This document shows, in pieces, positions 7,899 through 16,433 of a stretch of DNA of 64,000 bases (the first letter of the stretch is position 1; every line of letters starts with the position of its first letter). The translations under genes were made by a program, and so were the position numbers. This DNA comes from Parabacteroides goldsteinii (lineage in GTDB: Bacteria; Bacteroidota; Bacteroidia; Bacteroidales; Tannerellaceae). The notes beneath the pieces are model-generated. The model was given only the letters and a program-made list of their open reading frames with translations. It had not been told where the DNA came from and made no database searches. The stretch lies in contig NZ_JADNBB010000004.1 of the NCBI RefSeq assembly GCF_015550595.1, positions 62,001 to 126,000 on the forward strand, read 5' to 3'.

Positions 7899-9974
7899 AT
7901 GAAAATAGTACTCTTATCTTGTTGTTTCTTCCTCTCCGTATTATCTGTTAAGGCGGAAGACCGGGATACCGTAAAAGTTCGTCAGGTCGATCTGAACGAG
8001 GTGGTCGTACAATCATTCAAGCAGAACAGGGATCTGCGGTTGGAGCCATTATCGGCTTCGTCCGTAACAGGGACAGCGATACAAAATAAAAATATCACCG
8101 ATATCAAGGAATTCAGTTCCTTTATCCCGAACCTGTTTATGCCGGATTATGGTTCGAAGCTGACTTCACCCGTTTATATCCGTGGGATCGGTTCGAAGAT
8201 CAATGCCCCTTCGGTCGGTCTTTACGTGGATGGCATCCCTTATTTCGAGAAGTCCGCTTTCGATTTCAATTTCACCGAGATCGACCGGATGGAAGTATTG
8301 CGTGGCCCGCAGGGGACCCTGTACGGACGTAACACGATGGGAGGGATTATCAATGTATATACCAAATCGCCATTGAAATATCAGGGAACGAACGCCTTTA
8401 TCTCTAACGGTACTTATGGTAATCGCGATTATGCCCTTTCCCGGTATGCAAAGATCGGGGAAACTTTCGGTTATGCCCTTTCCGCCAATTATAACCGGAG
8501 TGACGGATATTTCACCAACCTGTATACCGATAAGAAAGCTGACGATCAGAAAACCGGTTCAGGACGTATCCGTCTCGAATGGAAACCGACAGACCGATTG
8601 TCGCTGGGCCTGATGAGTTCGTATGATTATTCCAAACAGGGTGGCTATCCTTACGCCGTTTGCGACTCCCTGACGCATCGGCCGGGCGATGTCGATTATA
8701 ACGATTATAGTTTTTATAAACGGGCCATGTCTACTACCGGGCTGACGGTCGAGTATCGGGGAACAGGTTACAGCCTGAGCAGTAAAACCGCTTTCCAATA
8801 TCTCTCGGATCACCAGGGGATCGACCAGGATTTTTCTGTACAGAGCATCTATTTTGCCAGGCAGGATCAGAAACAGAAGATGCTGTCGGAAGAATTTAAT
8901 ATCAAATCGACAACGGCCGGCCGTTATAAGTGGCTGTTCGGTGCTTTCGGTTTCTGGCAGGGGATCGATAATACGGTGACGCTGGATTATCTGTCTGCCC
9001 AATACAGTACGCGGAAATTATATGATACTCCCACTTACGGTTTTGCCCTTTATCACCAGTCTACGTTGGATAGCCTGCTGGTGGACGGTCTGTCCCTGAC
9101 CCTCGGGGTCCGATACGATTACGAACGGGCTTCTACCGATTATCTGGCTTTTAAAGATGCCGGCGGTAGCAGTAGCCGGACAGATGATTTTTACAGTAAA
9201 CTGAAATTTAGCCAGGTGACGCCCAAGATTGCTTTGCAATATATGTTTCCCTCTACCGGTCTGTTGTATGCTACCGTGACGAAGGGGTACAAGACTGGTG
9301 GCTTTAATACCTCTTTCGAACGTGAGGAAGACCGCTCTTTCAATCCCGAAAGTAGCTGGAACTATGAGTTGGGAGGGAAACACCCTTTTCTCGATAACCG
9401 GTTGCGTGCCGAGATCGCCCTTTTCTGGATCGACTGGAAGAATCAGCAGATCAGCCAGACGCTTCCTTCCGGCAGGGGATCGATGTTGACGAATGCCGGA
9501 CGCAGCGTTAGTAAAGGCGTGGAAGTCACTTTACAGGGAAACCCGGTGAACGGCCTGATGGTGCAGGTGAATTATGGCTTTACTCATGCCACATTTAAGG
9601 AATATGTCGATGAAAAGAAAAATATCGATTACTCCGGCAATCGGCTGCCGATGGTTCCTTCGCATACCTTTGCCGTCGGAGCCGACTACACGATATCGAA
9701 TCCATGCTCCCATATCGACCGTTTCCTCGTCAGTCTGAACTATACCGGGACGGGCCGGATCTATTGGAAGGAAGACAATAAAGTTTCTCAGTCTTATTAC
9801 GGACAATTGAACGGAAAAGTTTCTGCAACCAAAGGATTTGCTACCTTTGCAATCTGGGCTAAAAACATAACGGATACCCAATATAACGCTTTCTATTTTG
9901 AATCGGGAGGGAAAGGCCTGGCACAACGGGGCCGGCCATTCACGATCGGAGGAAGTGTGGCGATTTCACTTTAG
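7899..9974 (+). CDS. TonB-dependent outer membrane receptor (second of a paralogous pair)
   Basis: This 691-residue protein begins with a signal peptide (MKIVLLSCCFFLSVLSVKA), then the stretch VDLNEVVVQSF near the TonB box, a plug (YIRGIGSKINAPSVGLYVDGIPY, MEVLRGPQGTLYGRNTMGGIINVY) and a beta-barrel ending GGSVAISL. Plug and C-terminal barrel are strikingly similar to the upstream receptor (shared NLFMPDYGSK, NYGFT, FYFES), indicating tandem duplication followed by divergence in the surface-loop region, where this copy is shorter by about 90 residues. The pair may recognise related ligands. The stop codon overlaps the first unit of the 42-bp tandem repeat. Confidence 0.9.
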   Translation: MKIVLLSCCFFLSVLSVKAEDRDTVKVRQVDLNEVVVQSFKQNRDLRLEPLSASSVTGTAIQNKNITDIKEFSSFIPNLFMPDYGSKLTSPVYIRGIGSKINAPSVGLYVDGIPYFEKSAFDFNFTEIDRMEVLRGPQGTLYGRNTMGGIINVYTKSPLKYQGTNAFISNGTYGNRDYALSRYAKIGETFGYALSANYNRSDGYFTNLYTDKKADDQKTGSGRIRLEWKPTDRLSLGLMSSYDYSKQGGYPYAVCDSLTHRPGDVDYNDYSFYKRAMSTTGLTVEYRGTGYSLSSKTAFQYLSDHQGIDQDFSVQSIYFARQDQKQKMLSEEFNIKSTTAGRYKWLFGAFGFWQGIDNTVTLDYLSAQYSTRKLYDTPTYGFALYHQSTLDSLLVDGLSLTLGVRYDYERASTDYLAFKDAGGSSSRTDDFYSKLKFSQVTPKIALQYMFPSTGLLYATVTKGYKTGGFNTSFEREEDRSFNPESSWNYELGGKHPFLDNRLRAEIALFWIDWKNQQISQTLPSGRGSMLTNAGRSVSKGVEVTLQGNPVNGLMVQVNYGFTHATFKEYVDEKKNIDYSGNRLPMVPSHTFAVGADYTISNPCSHIDRFLVSLNYTGTGRIYWKEDNKVSQSYYGQLNGKVSATKGFATFAIWAKNITDTQYNAFYFESGGKGLAQRGRPFTIGGSVAISL

Positions 9975-10224
9975 CTTGCCTGACGGAAAAGTATCGCTCT
10001 CGGTGGTAGCCGAAAGCCTGCCTGACAGAAAAGTATTGCTCTCGGTGGTAGCCGAAAGCCTGCCTGACAGAAAAGTATCGCTCTCGGTGGTAGCCGAAAG
10101 CCTGCCTGACGGAAAAGTATCGCTCTCGGTGGTAGCCGAAAGCCTGCCTGACGGAAAAGTATTGCTCTCGGTGGTAGCCGAAAGCTTGCCTGACGGAAAA
10201 GTACTGCTCTCGGTGGTAGCCGAC
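9973..10224. repeat. Six-copy 42-bp tandem repeat between receptor and MFS genes
   Basis: Six head-to-tail copies of exactly 42 bp fill the gap between the receptor stop and the MFS start. Units begin AGCYTGCCTGACRG and end with GTGGTAGCCGAA; variation is limited to a few C/T and G/A positions, with the last base of copy six changed. Each unit has a potential hairpin (GCTCTCGG pairing with CCGAAAGC across a TGGTAG turn, one mismatch). There are no unique spacers, so this is not CRISPR. Because 42 is divisible by three, frames stay open on both strands, but no coding signal is evident. Confidence 0.9.
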
Positions 10225-10244
10225 AATGATATATAAAGAAAAAC

Positions 10245-11450
10245 ATGAAACAAGAAAACAAAATATTCAATCTCGGAACCTTTTTTTGTCTGTACATCGC
10301 ACAGACGATACCGATGAGCTTTTTTTCCACCGTCATCCCGGTCATGATGCGGCAGGAGAACTTCTCTTTATCAGCCATAGGATTACTGCAACTGATCAAG
10401 CTGCCCTGGATACTGAAATTCCTCTGGTCGCCGATGGTAGACCGTCATGCCCGGACGACGGGCGACTATAAGCGTTGGATATTCTCTTCCGAACTTATTT
10501 ATGCCGTACTGATCTTTGCGGTTGCTTTCCTTGATTTCAAAACAGATTTTTATACCATCATAGGCTTAATCATCGTCTCGTTCATTGCTTCTGCCACGCA
10601 GGATATAGCGACCGATGCCCTGGCCGTTCTCTCGTTCAGCCGGAAAGATAAAAGCCTGGCGAACAGTATGCAGTCGATGGGCAGCTTCGGTGGTTCGCTG
10701 ATCGGTGGCGGGGTGCTGCTGTTGTTGTTTAAACAGTTGGGATGGAACAGTCTCCTGCCTTGCGTGGCTTTATTTGTTATAGTGGCTCTGCTCCCCTTGT
10801 TTTTTAATAAAGGAATTGTTATTCAGCCGAAAGATACCCACGAACGGGCAAAGAAAGCCGATGTCTTCTACTTTTTCACTCAAAAGAAAATATGGAAACA
10901 GATCGGTTTCCTGTTCCTCTATTATTCGGGATTGATCGGGACACTGGCAATGTTGAAGCCTTACCTGGTCGACCTGGGCTATTCGATGAAAGAGATTGGC
11001 GTAATGAGCGGGGTGGTGGGGACTGCCTGCGGCTTCCTGTCTTCCTTTGCCGGAGGCTTTATCGTCCGCCGCATCGGACGGCATCGCGGACGGCTGTTGT
11101 TCTCCCTCTTTGTCTTGCTGGCGACGCTCTATTTTCTGGCTCTCTCTTATACGACACCGACAACCGAACTTTTGTATGCCGGTATAGCCCTGCTTTGGGG
11201 AAGCTATGGGATGGCTACCATTGTGGTATATACTACCGCTATGGATTGCGTACGCCCCGGACGGGAAGGAACGGATTTTACGATACAGACTGTGATTACG
11301 CATTTGAGCGGAATGCTGATGGCCATACTGAGCGGGAAGATAGCCGATCATACCGGCTATCACGGATTGTTTTTCTTTGAGGCCGGCCTCGCCCTCTTGT
11401 CGCTTGTGTATATATTGATCGTGTTCGGAAAAGAGAAAGAAACAGCATAG
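10245..11450 (+). CDS. MFS transporter (AmpG/PAT-like, 12 transmembrane segments)
   Basis: The 401-residue protein is hydrophobic throughout with about 12 membrane helices. The segment IKLPWILKFLWSPMVDR, followed by ATQDIATDALAVLSF, is typical of the AmpG/acetyl-CoA-transporter-like branch of the major facilitator superfamily. Substrate is not deducible from sequence. hemN starts 2 bp after its stop and hemG follows, so a role in moving a porphyrin, heme or siderophore across the inner membrane is plausible. Confidence 0.8.
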   Translation: MKQENKIFNLGTFFCLYIAQTIPMSFFSTVIPVMMRQENFSLSAIGLLQLIKLPWILKFLWSPMVDRHARTTGDYKRWIFSSELIYAVLIFAVAFLDFKTDFYTIIGLIIVSFIASATQDIATDALAVLSFSRKDKSLANSMQSMGSFGGSLIGGGVLLLLFKQLGWNSLLPCVALFVIVALLPLFFNKGIVIQPKDTHERAKKADVFYFFTQKKIWKQIGFLFLYYSGLIGTLAMLKPYLVDLGYSMKEIGVMSGVVGTACGFLSSFAGGFIVRRIGRHRGRLLFSLFVLLATLYFLALSYTTPTTELLYAGIALLWGSYGMATIVVYTTAMDCVRPGREGTDFTIQTVITHLSGMLMAILSGKIADHTGYHGLFFFEAGLALLSLVYILIVFGKEKETA

Positions 11451-11452
11451 TT

Positions 11453-12820
11453 ATGATACAAAACTTATTACAGAAATACAATGTGCCGGTTCCGAGGTAT
11501 ACCAGTTATCCGCCGGCCAATTATTTTACGGATACATTTACAAATGCAGATTATGAAACTGCCATAGAAGCCTCTAATGCCGCAGGTCCCGGACATATCT
11601 CTTTCTATGTACATATTCCTTTCTGCCGTCATCTTTGTCATTATTGCGGATGTAATTCGTTTGCGATGATGAACCGGAATGTGGTGGAACGTTATATAGA
11701 AGCCGTACATGTGGAGATCGATAGAGTGAAAGAGCAGCTGGCTCCGGGACGAAAAATATCCCAGATACATTATGGCGGAGGAAGCCCTACAGCCATGCCG
11801 GTATATATTTTAAAAGAACTGAACGAACATCTGTTAGCCGGTTTTGAAACGATCGATCAGCCGGAAATAGCCGTGGAATGCCATCCCGGATACCTGGATG
11901 AAGAATATTGGCAGTACCTGACCGAAGCCGGTTTTAACCGCTTTAGCCTGGGTGTTCAGGATTTCAATGAAAAGGTATTGAAGACGGTAAACCGTCGTCC
12001 CTCCTTACTGCCGGTCGAAATGATCTTCCGGATCCTTCGCAGCAAAGGAGCACGTATCAATATGGATTTTATTTACGGATTGCCTTTCCAGACAGCCGAG
12101 AGCTTTTCCGAGACCATTACCCGGGCAGCCGTTTTACGACCGGACCGTTTGGTTACTTTTTCTTATGCGCATGTCCCCTGGGTCAACCGGCAACAGTTGA
12201 TCCTGGAAAAAGCCGGCCTTCCCGCCAGTGAGGAAAAGAGTCGTATGTTTGAAGCTGCGAAAGAAATATTGGGCGATGCCGGTTATAAAACCATCGGTCT
12301 GGATCATTTCGTTTTAAAAGACGACGAACTCTATACCGCCCGGCAAAACGGACAGCTGCACCGTAACTTCCAAGGCTATTGTACCCGTCGTACCACAGGA
12401 CAGGTGTATGCTTTCGGTGTGACGGGCATAAGCCAGCTGAGTTCCGCTTATACACAGAACAGTAAAGATATTCACCAATATATCGAACAGATCGAGGGGG
12501 GGGCGTTTGCCATAGCCAAAGGATATACATTAAGCCGCGACGAACAGATCACCCGTGAAGTGATCGAAACGCTGATGTGTAACTATACCTTGAATTGGCA
12601 GGATGTGGCTACCCGCCTGTCTTGCCCCGTAGATGAGGTAAAAGCAGCAACTGCTTATGATGAAAAACGTATGCGGGAGTTTGCCGCAGACGGCCTGGTC
12701 GAATACGACGATGACCATATCCGCATGACTTCCGAAGGTGCTCTTTTTGTTCGTAACGTGGCTGCATCGCTGGATAAGCTGATGCTTCATTCTAATAAAT
12801 CATTTTCTAAACCAGTCTGA
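11453..12820 (+). CDS. hemN: Oxygen-independent coproporphyrinogen III oxidase
   Basis: This is a 455-residue radical-SAM enzyme. The cluster motif CRHLCHYCGC (residues 56-65, within HIPFCRHLCHYCGCN) has the CxxxCxxCxC spacing specific to HemN; YGGGSPTAM and MDFIYGLPFQT are further family motifs, and the C terminus carries the HemN domain. It converts coproporphyrinogen III to protoporphyrinogen IX without oxygen in the cytoplasm. It lies 2 bp after the MFS gene and 1 bp before hemG, which catalyses the next step, so the three form a transcription unit. Confidence 0.93.
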   Translation: MIQNLLQKYNVPVPRYTSYPPANYFTDTFTNADYETAIEASNAAGPGHISFYVHIPFCRHLCHYCGCNSFAMMNRNVVERYIEAVHVEIDRVKEQLAPGRKISQIHYGGGSPTAMPVYILKELNEHLLAGFETIDQPEIAVECHPGYLDEEYWQYLTEAGFNRFSLGVQDFNEKVLKTVNRRPSLLPVEMIFRILRSKGARINMDFIYGLPFQTAESFSETITRAAVLRPDRLVTFSYAHVPWVNRQQLILEKAGLPASEEKSRMFEAAKEILGDAGYKTIGLDHFVLKDDELYTARQNGQLHRNFQGYCTRRTTGQVYAFGVTGISQLSSAYTQNSKDIHQYIEQIEGGAFAIAKGYTLSRDEQITREVIETLMCNYTLNWQDVATRLSCPVDEVKAATAYDEKRMREFAADGLVEYDDDHIRMTSEGALFVRNVAASLDKLMLHSNKSFSKPV

Positions 12821-12821
12821 T

Positions 12822-14195
12822 ATGGAACAGCATACTACGGATATTCTGATAATCGGAGCCGGGCTAACCGGTCTGACTACCGCTTTTCATCTGGTACGTG
12901 GAGGAAAACAAGTGCATATACTGGAATGTAGCGACCGTGTTGGAGGGCAGATCCATACCTTTCGTGAAGAGGGTTTTATCTTTGAGAGCGGACCGAATAC
13001 CGGTGTAGTTTCTTATCCCGAAGTAGCGGAACTGTTCATGGCTTTATCTCCCGACTGCAAGCTGGAAACTGCTCACGAAGAGGCGAAGCGCCGTCTGATC
13101 TGGAAAGGAAACTCATTCCGTGAACTCCCTTCGGGTCTATTCAGTGCGGTTACCACTCCTTTGTTTACCCTCGGCGATAAGTTCCGTATCCTGGGAGAAC
13201 CTTTTCGCGCAAAAGGTACGAACCCTGACGAATCGGTAGGAGAGTTGGCCGCCCGGCGGTTAGGCAAGTCATTCTTGAATTATGCCGTCGACCCGTTCCT
13301 CTCCGGAGTGTATGCCGGTAATCCGATGACCCTGATCACCCGTTATGCCTTGCCCAAGCTCTATAACCTGGAGCAGCAATACGGCGGTTTCATTAAAGGA
13401 ACTATCGCGAAAGCCCGTCAACCGAAGACGGACCGTGACCGCCTGGCCTCCAAGAAAGTCTTTTCCGCTGCCGGAGGGTTGGATAACCTGACCCGGACGA
13501 TGGCCGTAGCTATCGGTGAAAAGAATATCACCCTGTCGGCTTCCGGCATAACCATCTGCCCGGCAGAAAAGGGCTGGCTGGCCAGCTATACGACTCAGGA
13601 AGGTAAGCAAACCATCCTGGCTGATAAGGTCGTAACGACCACCGGTGCCTATGCGTTGCCGGAGCTTCTTCCTTTTATTCCGGAAGAAGAAATGAGTAAG
13701 ATAAGTAATTTGAAATACGCACCGGTGGTACAGGTCAGTGTCGGTGTGCGTAATACCGGAAAACTTCGTTTCAATGCTTTTGGAGGACTGGTTCCTTCCT
13801 GCGAGAAAAAAGATGTTTTGGGTATCCTTTTCCCGGCTGCCTGCTTCGATAACCGTGCCCCGAAAGAAGGCGCTCTCTTTTCTTTCTTTATCGGAGGAGT
13901 GAAGCATGCGGAACTGACCCGTCTGGAGGATGACGAATTGAAGGCATTGATCACTCACGAATTTCATGCTATGCTGAAATTCCCGGCCGATGTGCAACCG
14001 GATATGATCCGTATTTTCCGCCATCCCCGTGCCATCCCTCAGTATGAGTTGAGTAGCGGCGAACGTTTTGCCACGATCGACAGGCTCGAAGCGCGGTATC
14101 CGGGATTGATCCTGGCCGGCAATATAAAAGGTGGCATCGGTATGGCCGATCGTATCCGGCAGGCAACAGGTATCGCGGAAAACTTGCTCATGTAA
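12822..14195 (+). CDS. hemG: Protoporphyrinogen oxidase (FAD-dependent, HemY/PPOX type)
   Basis: The 457-residue protein has an N-terminal FAD-binding motif (IIGAGLTGLTTAFHL, then ECSDRVGGQI) and the PPOX features FESGPNTG near residue 54 and a C-terminal flavin-binding stretch (GLILAGNIKGGIGMADRIRQA). It oxidises protoporphyrinogen IX to protoporphyrin IX, the step before ferrochelatase. The gene starts 1 bp after the hemN stop. The flavin type is called HemY in some species and HemG in Bacteroidales annotation. No ferrochelatase gene is adjacent. Confidence 0.9.
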   Translation: MEQHTTDILIIGAGLTGLTTAFHLVRGGKQVHILECSDRVGGQIHTFREEGFIFESGPNTGVVSYPEVAELFMALSPDCKLETAHEEAKRRLIWKGNSFRELPSGLFSAVTTPLFTLGDKFRILGEPFRAKGTNPDESVGELAARRLGKSFLNYAVDPFLSGVYAGNPMTLITRYALPKLYNLEQQYGGFIKGTIAKARQPKTDRDRLASKKVFSAAGGLDNLTRTMAVAIGEKNITLSASGITICPAEKGWLASYTTQEGKQTILADKVVTTTGAYALPELLPFIPEEEMSKISNLKYAPVVQVSVGVRNTGKLRFNAFGGLVPSCEKKDVLGILFPAACFDNRAPKEGALFSFFIGGVKHAELTRLEDDELKALITHEFHAMLKFPADVQPDMIRIFRHPRAIPQYELSSGERFATIDRLEARYPGLILAGNIKGGIGMADRIRQATGIAENLLM

Positions 14196-14214
14196 GTCAA
14201 AATCACTTCCTTTG
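14183..14214 (+). promoter_or_regulatory. Candidate promoter for the DUF2007 gene
   Basis: TTCCTTTG at 14207-14214 is one base from the Bacteroidetes -7 consensus TAnnTTTG, and TTG occurs at 14184-14186 near the -33 position. It overlaps the end of hemG and lies 17 bp before the next start. Tentative. Confidence 0.35.
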
Positions 14215-14230
14215 CAGAAAAGACAAGCTT

Positions 14231-14629
14231 ATGGATAATAAGGATAAGATGGTAGAAATAGCCCGGTTTCAATATCCGGCAGAGGCTCAGACATTGATGG
14301 CATTACTCAAGTCGGAAGGTGTCGGGTGTTATCTTCGTAATGAATATAGCAGTCAGGTAATGGCTGGCTACGTAGACGTCGGTGGTGCCCGTGTGGAGAT
14401 ACTGGAGAGCGATGTCCCTCAGGCCTTGGAAATAATGAAAGAAGGAGGTTATGATATCCCGGCCGAAGAAGAGCAGCCCGAGCAGATCCGTGTGGTTGTA
14501 GGCTGGACTCGTCATATCCCTTTTTTGCGAAACCTTGCGTTTGAAAAGCAAATTGTCATCTTATTTCTGATTATAGCTGTGTTTTTGGCATTATTAATCT
14601 TTTTTGGATCAGAATACTCTTCCAACTAA
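14231..14629 (+). CDS. DUF2007 domain protein with C-terminal membrane segment
   Basis: The 132-residue protein begins with a DUF2007 domain (EIARFQYPAEAQTLMALLKSEGV, then VDVGGARVEILESDVPQALEIM), a small fold found in putative signal-transducing proteins. Residues about 107-125 (KQIVILFLIIAVFLALLIFF) form one transmembrane helix. The function is not known. It is followed 13 bp later by another small membrane-protein gene. Confidence 0.78.
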   Translation: MDNKDKMVEIARFQYPAEAQTLMALLKSEGVGCYLRNEYSSQVMAGYVDVGGARVEILESDVPQALEIMKEGGYDIPAEEEQPEQIRVVVGWTRHIPFLRNLAFEKQIVILFLIIAVFLALLIFFGSEYSSN

Positions 14630-14642
14630 ACAAATGTAATAA

Positions 14643-14825
14643 ATGGCGCGTAGAAAGATAACAAATAGTCAGGCGGTATGTCTTACTTTATTATGGGGCG
14701 TTTTGGCCTACATGCTGCTTACATACAGTGAAAAGATAACCTTTGATGTGATATTTGCCCTGGTTGCATCAGCTATCATTGTGTTCGTTCCTGTCTATAA
14801 GAACATAAAGCGTAGGAATGAATAG
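14643..14825 (+). CDS. Small two-helix membrane protein, unknown function
   Basis: This 60-residue reading frame has a basic N terminus (MARRKI), two hydrophobic stretches (AVCLTLLWGVLAYMLLTY and VIFALVASAIIVFVPVY) and a basic tail (KNIKRRNE), a coherent two-helix topology. It sits 13 bp after the DUF2007 gene and is probably co-transcribed. I do not recognise a family. Confidence 0.6.
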   Translation: MARRKITNSQAVCLTLLWGVLAYMLLTYSEKITFDVIFALVASAIIVFVPVYKNIKRRNE

Positions 14826-14892
14826 CATTTAGTCACATTTGTCTTCTTAAAATATCGAAATGATATTTTTTTATCATTTTTTCTTTCAAATA

Positions 14893-14923
14893 TTTGCTGG
14901 TATGAAAAAATGGCTTACCTTTG
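14893..14923 (+). promoter_or_regulatory. Promoter of gdhA (TTTG-N19-TAnnTTTG)
   Basis: TTTG at 14893-14896 and TACCTTTG at 14916-14923 are separated by exactly 19 bp, a full match to the Bacteroidetes sigma-ABfr promoter consensus. The expected start point leaves a leader of about 55 nt before the gdhA ATG. Confidence 0.8.
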
Positions 14924-14986
14924 CGACGTTGTTAAAAGAACAGCGTAAAATAGCAAAGTGGTATAACATTCTAAATAAACAGTTCT

Positions 14987-16318
14987 ATGAAGGCAAATGA
15001 AGTTTTAGACAACTTAAAAAGAAGATTTCCTAACGAACCCGAGTATCATCAAGCAGTTGCCGAAGTTTTAGGCACTATCGAAGAAGCTTATAACGAACAT
15101 CCTGAATTCGAAAAAAGCAACCTGATCGAACGTCTTTGTATCCCCGATCGTATTTTCTCTTTCCGTGTAACATGGACAGACGATAAAGGACAGGTACAGA
15201 CAAATATGGGTTATCGTATCCAGCATAATAACACGATCGGTCCGTACAAAGGCGGTATCCGTTTCCATGCTTCGGTAAATCAATCTATCCTTAAGTTCTT
15301 AGCTTTCGAACAAACTTTCAAGAACTCACTGACGACACTTCCGATGGGTGGTGGTAAAGGTGGTGCCGACTTCAGCCCGCGTGGTAAGTCAAATGCTGAA
15401 ATCATGCGTTTCTGCCAGGCATTCATGATGGAATTGTGGCGTCATATCGGTCCTGACACTGATGTGCCTGCCGGTGATATCGGTGTGGGTGGTCGTGAAG
15501 TCGCTTATATGTACGGTATGTATAAGAAGCTGGCTCGTGAGAATACAGGCACACTGACAGGTAAAGGTATTGAGTTCGGTGGTTCGTTGATCCGTCCGGA
15601 AGCAACCGGTTACGGTAACGTTTACTTCCTGCTGGAAATGCTGAAGACTCGTAATATCGACATCAAAGGTAAAGTGGTAGCTGTGTCCGGTTCAGGTAAT
15701 GTAGCTCAGTATACAGTTGAAAAACTGATCGAACTGGGAGCTAAGCCGGTTACAATGTCAGACTCTGACGGTTACATCTATGATCCGGAAGGTATCGACC
15801 GTGAAAAACTGGATTATATCATGGAGCTGAAGAATCTGTACCGCGGACGTATTCGTGAATATGCAGAAAAATATGGCTGCAAATATGTACAGGGTGCTCG
15901 TCCCTGGGGTGAAAAATGCGATATCGCTATGCCGAGTGCAACCCAGAATGAATTAACGGGAGACGATGCCAAGACATTGTTAGCTAACGGTTGCTTCGCC
16001 GTTTCTGAAGGAGCAAACATGCCTTCTACTCCGGATGCTATCGATGCCTTCCTGGAAGCTAAGATACTGTATGCTCCGGGTAAAGCCGCTAACGCCGGTG
16101 GTGTTTCTGTATCAGGTCTGGAAATGACTCAGAATGCAATGAAACTGAGCTGGACAAGAGAAGAAGTAGACGAAAAGCTGAAAGGTATCATGAAATCTAT
16201 CCACGAACAATGTGTAAAATACGGTTCTGAGGATGGTTATATCAACTACGTGAAAGGTGCAAACGTAGCAGGTTTCATGAAAGTTGCAAAAGGAATGATG
16301 GCACAGGGTATCCTGTAA
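14987..16318 (+). CDS. gdhA: Glutamate dehydrogenase, hexameric class I (NADP-type)
   Basis: The 443-residue length and motifs fit the small hexameric bacterial enzymes: substrate-binding YKGGIRFH, catalytic-lysine loop LPMGGGKGGADFSPRGKS, DVPAGDIGVGGREV, and a nucleotide-binding segment VAVSGSGNVAQYT near residue 230. It interconverts 2-oxoglutarate plus ammonia and glutamate, the main ammonia assimilation route in Bacteroidales. It has its own strong promoter and a strong terminator, so it is monocistronic. Confidence 0.95.
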   Translation: MKANEVLDNLKRRFPNEPEYHQAVAEVLGTIEEAYNEHPEFEKSNLIERLCIPDRIFSFRVTWTDDKGQVQTNMGYRIQHNNTIGPYKGGIRFHASVNQSILKFLAFEQTFKNSLTTLPMGGGKGGADFSPRGKSNAEIMRFCQAFMMELWRHIGPDTDVPAGDIGVGGREVAYMYGMYKKLARENTGTLTGKGIEFGGSLIRPEATGYGNVYFLLEMLKTRNIDIKGKVVAVSGSGNVAQYTVEKLIELGAKPVTMSDSDGYIYDPEGIDREKLDYIMELKNLYRGRIREYAEKYGCKYVQGARPWGEKCDIAMPSATQNELTGDDAKTLLANGCFAVSEGANMPSTPDAIDAFLEAKILYAPGKAANAGGVSVSGLEMTQNAMKLSWTREEVDEKLKGIMKSIHEQCVKYGSEDGYINYVKGANVAGFMKVAKGMMAQGIL

Positions 16319-16373
16319 ATTATAAATAAGGAGTTGTTTGCCAAATAAACATTCTGTAGTTATTTGGTCATGT

Positions 16374-16403
16374 AAAAAAGGGAACCGGAAGGTTCCCTTT
16401 TTT
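16374..16403. terminator. Bidirectional intrinsic terminator between gdhA and the rlmI-like gene
   Basis: GGGAACC and GGTTCCC form a 7-bp GC-rich stem around a GGAA tetraloop, flanked by six A on the left and six T on the right, so it can stop transcription from both convergent genes. Confidence 0.9.
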
Positions 16404-16433
16404 AGTTATCGGTTGTAAACGAGAGTGATTTTT

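Noticed and set aside
7757-7951. 64-codon frame between the two receptor genes
   Set aside because: It lies over the palindromic repeats and overlaps the start of the second receptor gene.
9973-10224. CRISPR-like appearance of the 42-bp repeats
   Set aside because: The units are continuous with no variable spacers and no cas gene is near.
9898-10253. Open reading frames on both strands across the 42-bp repeats
   Set aside because: A repeat length divisible by three without stops keeps frames open automatically; no signal peptide, known domain or independent start is seen.
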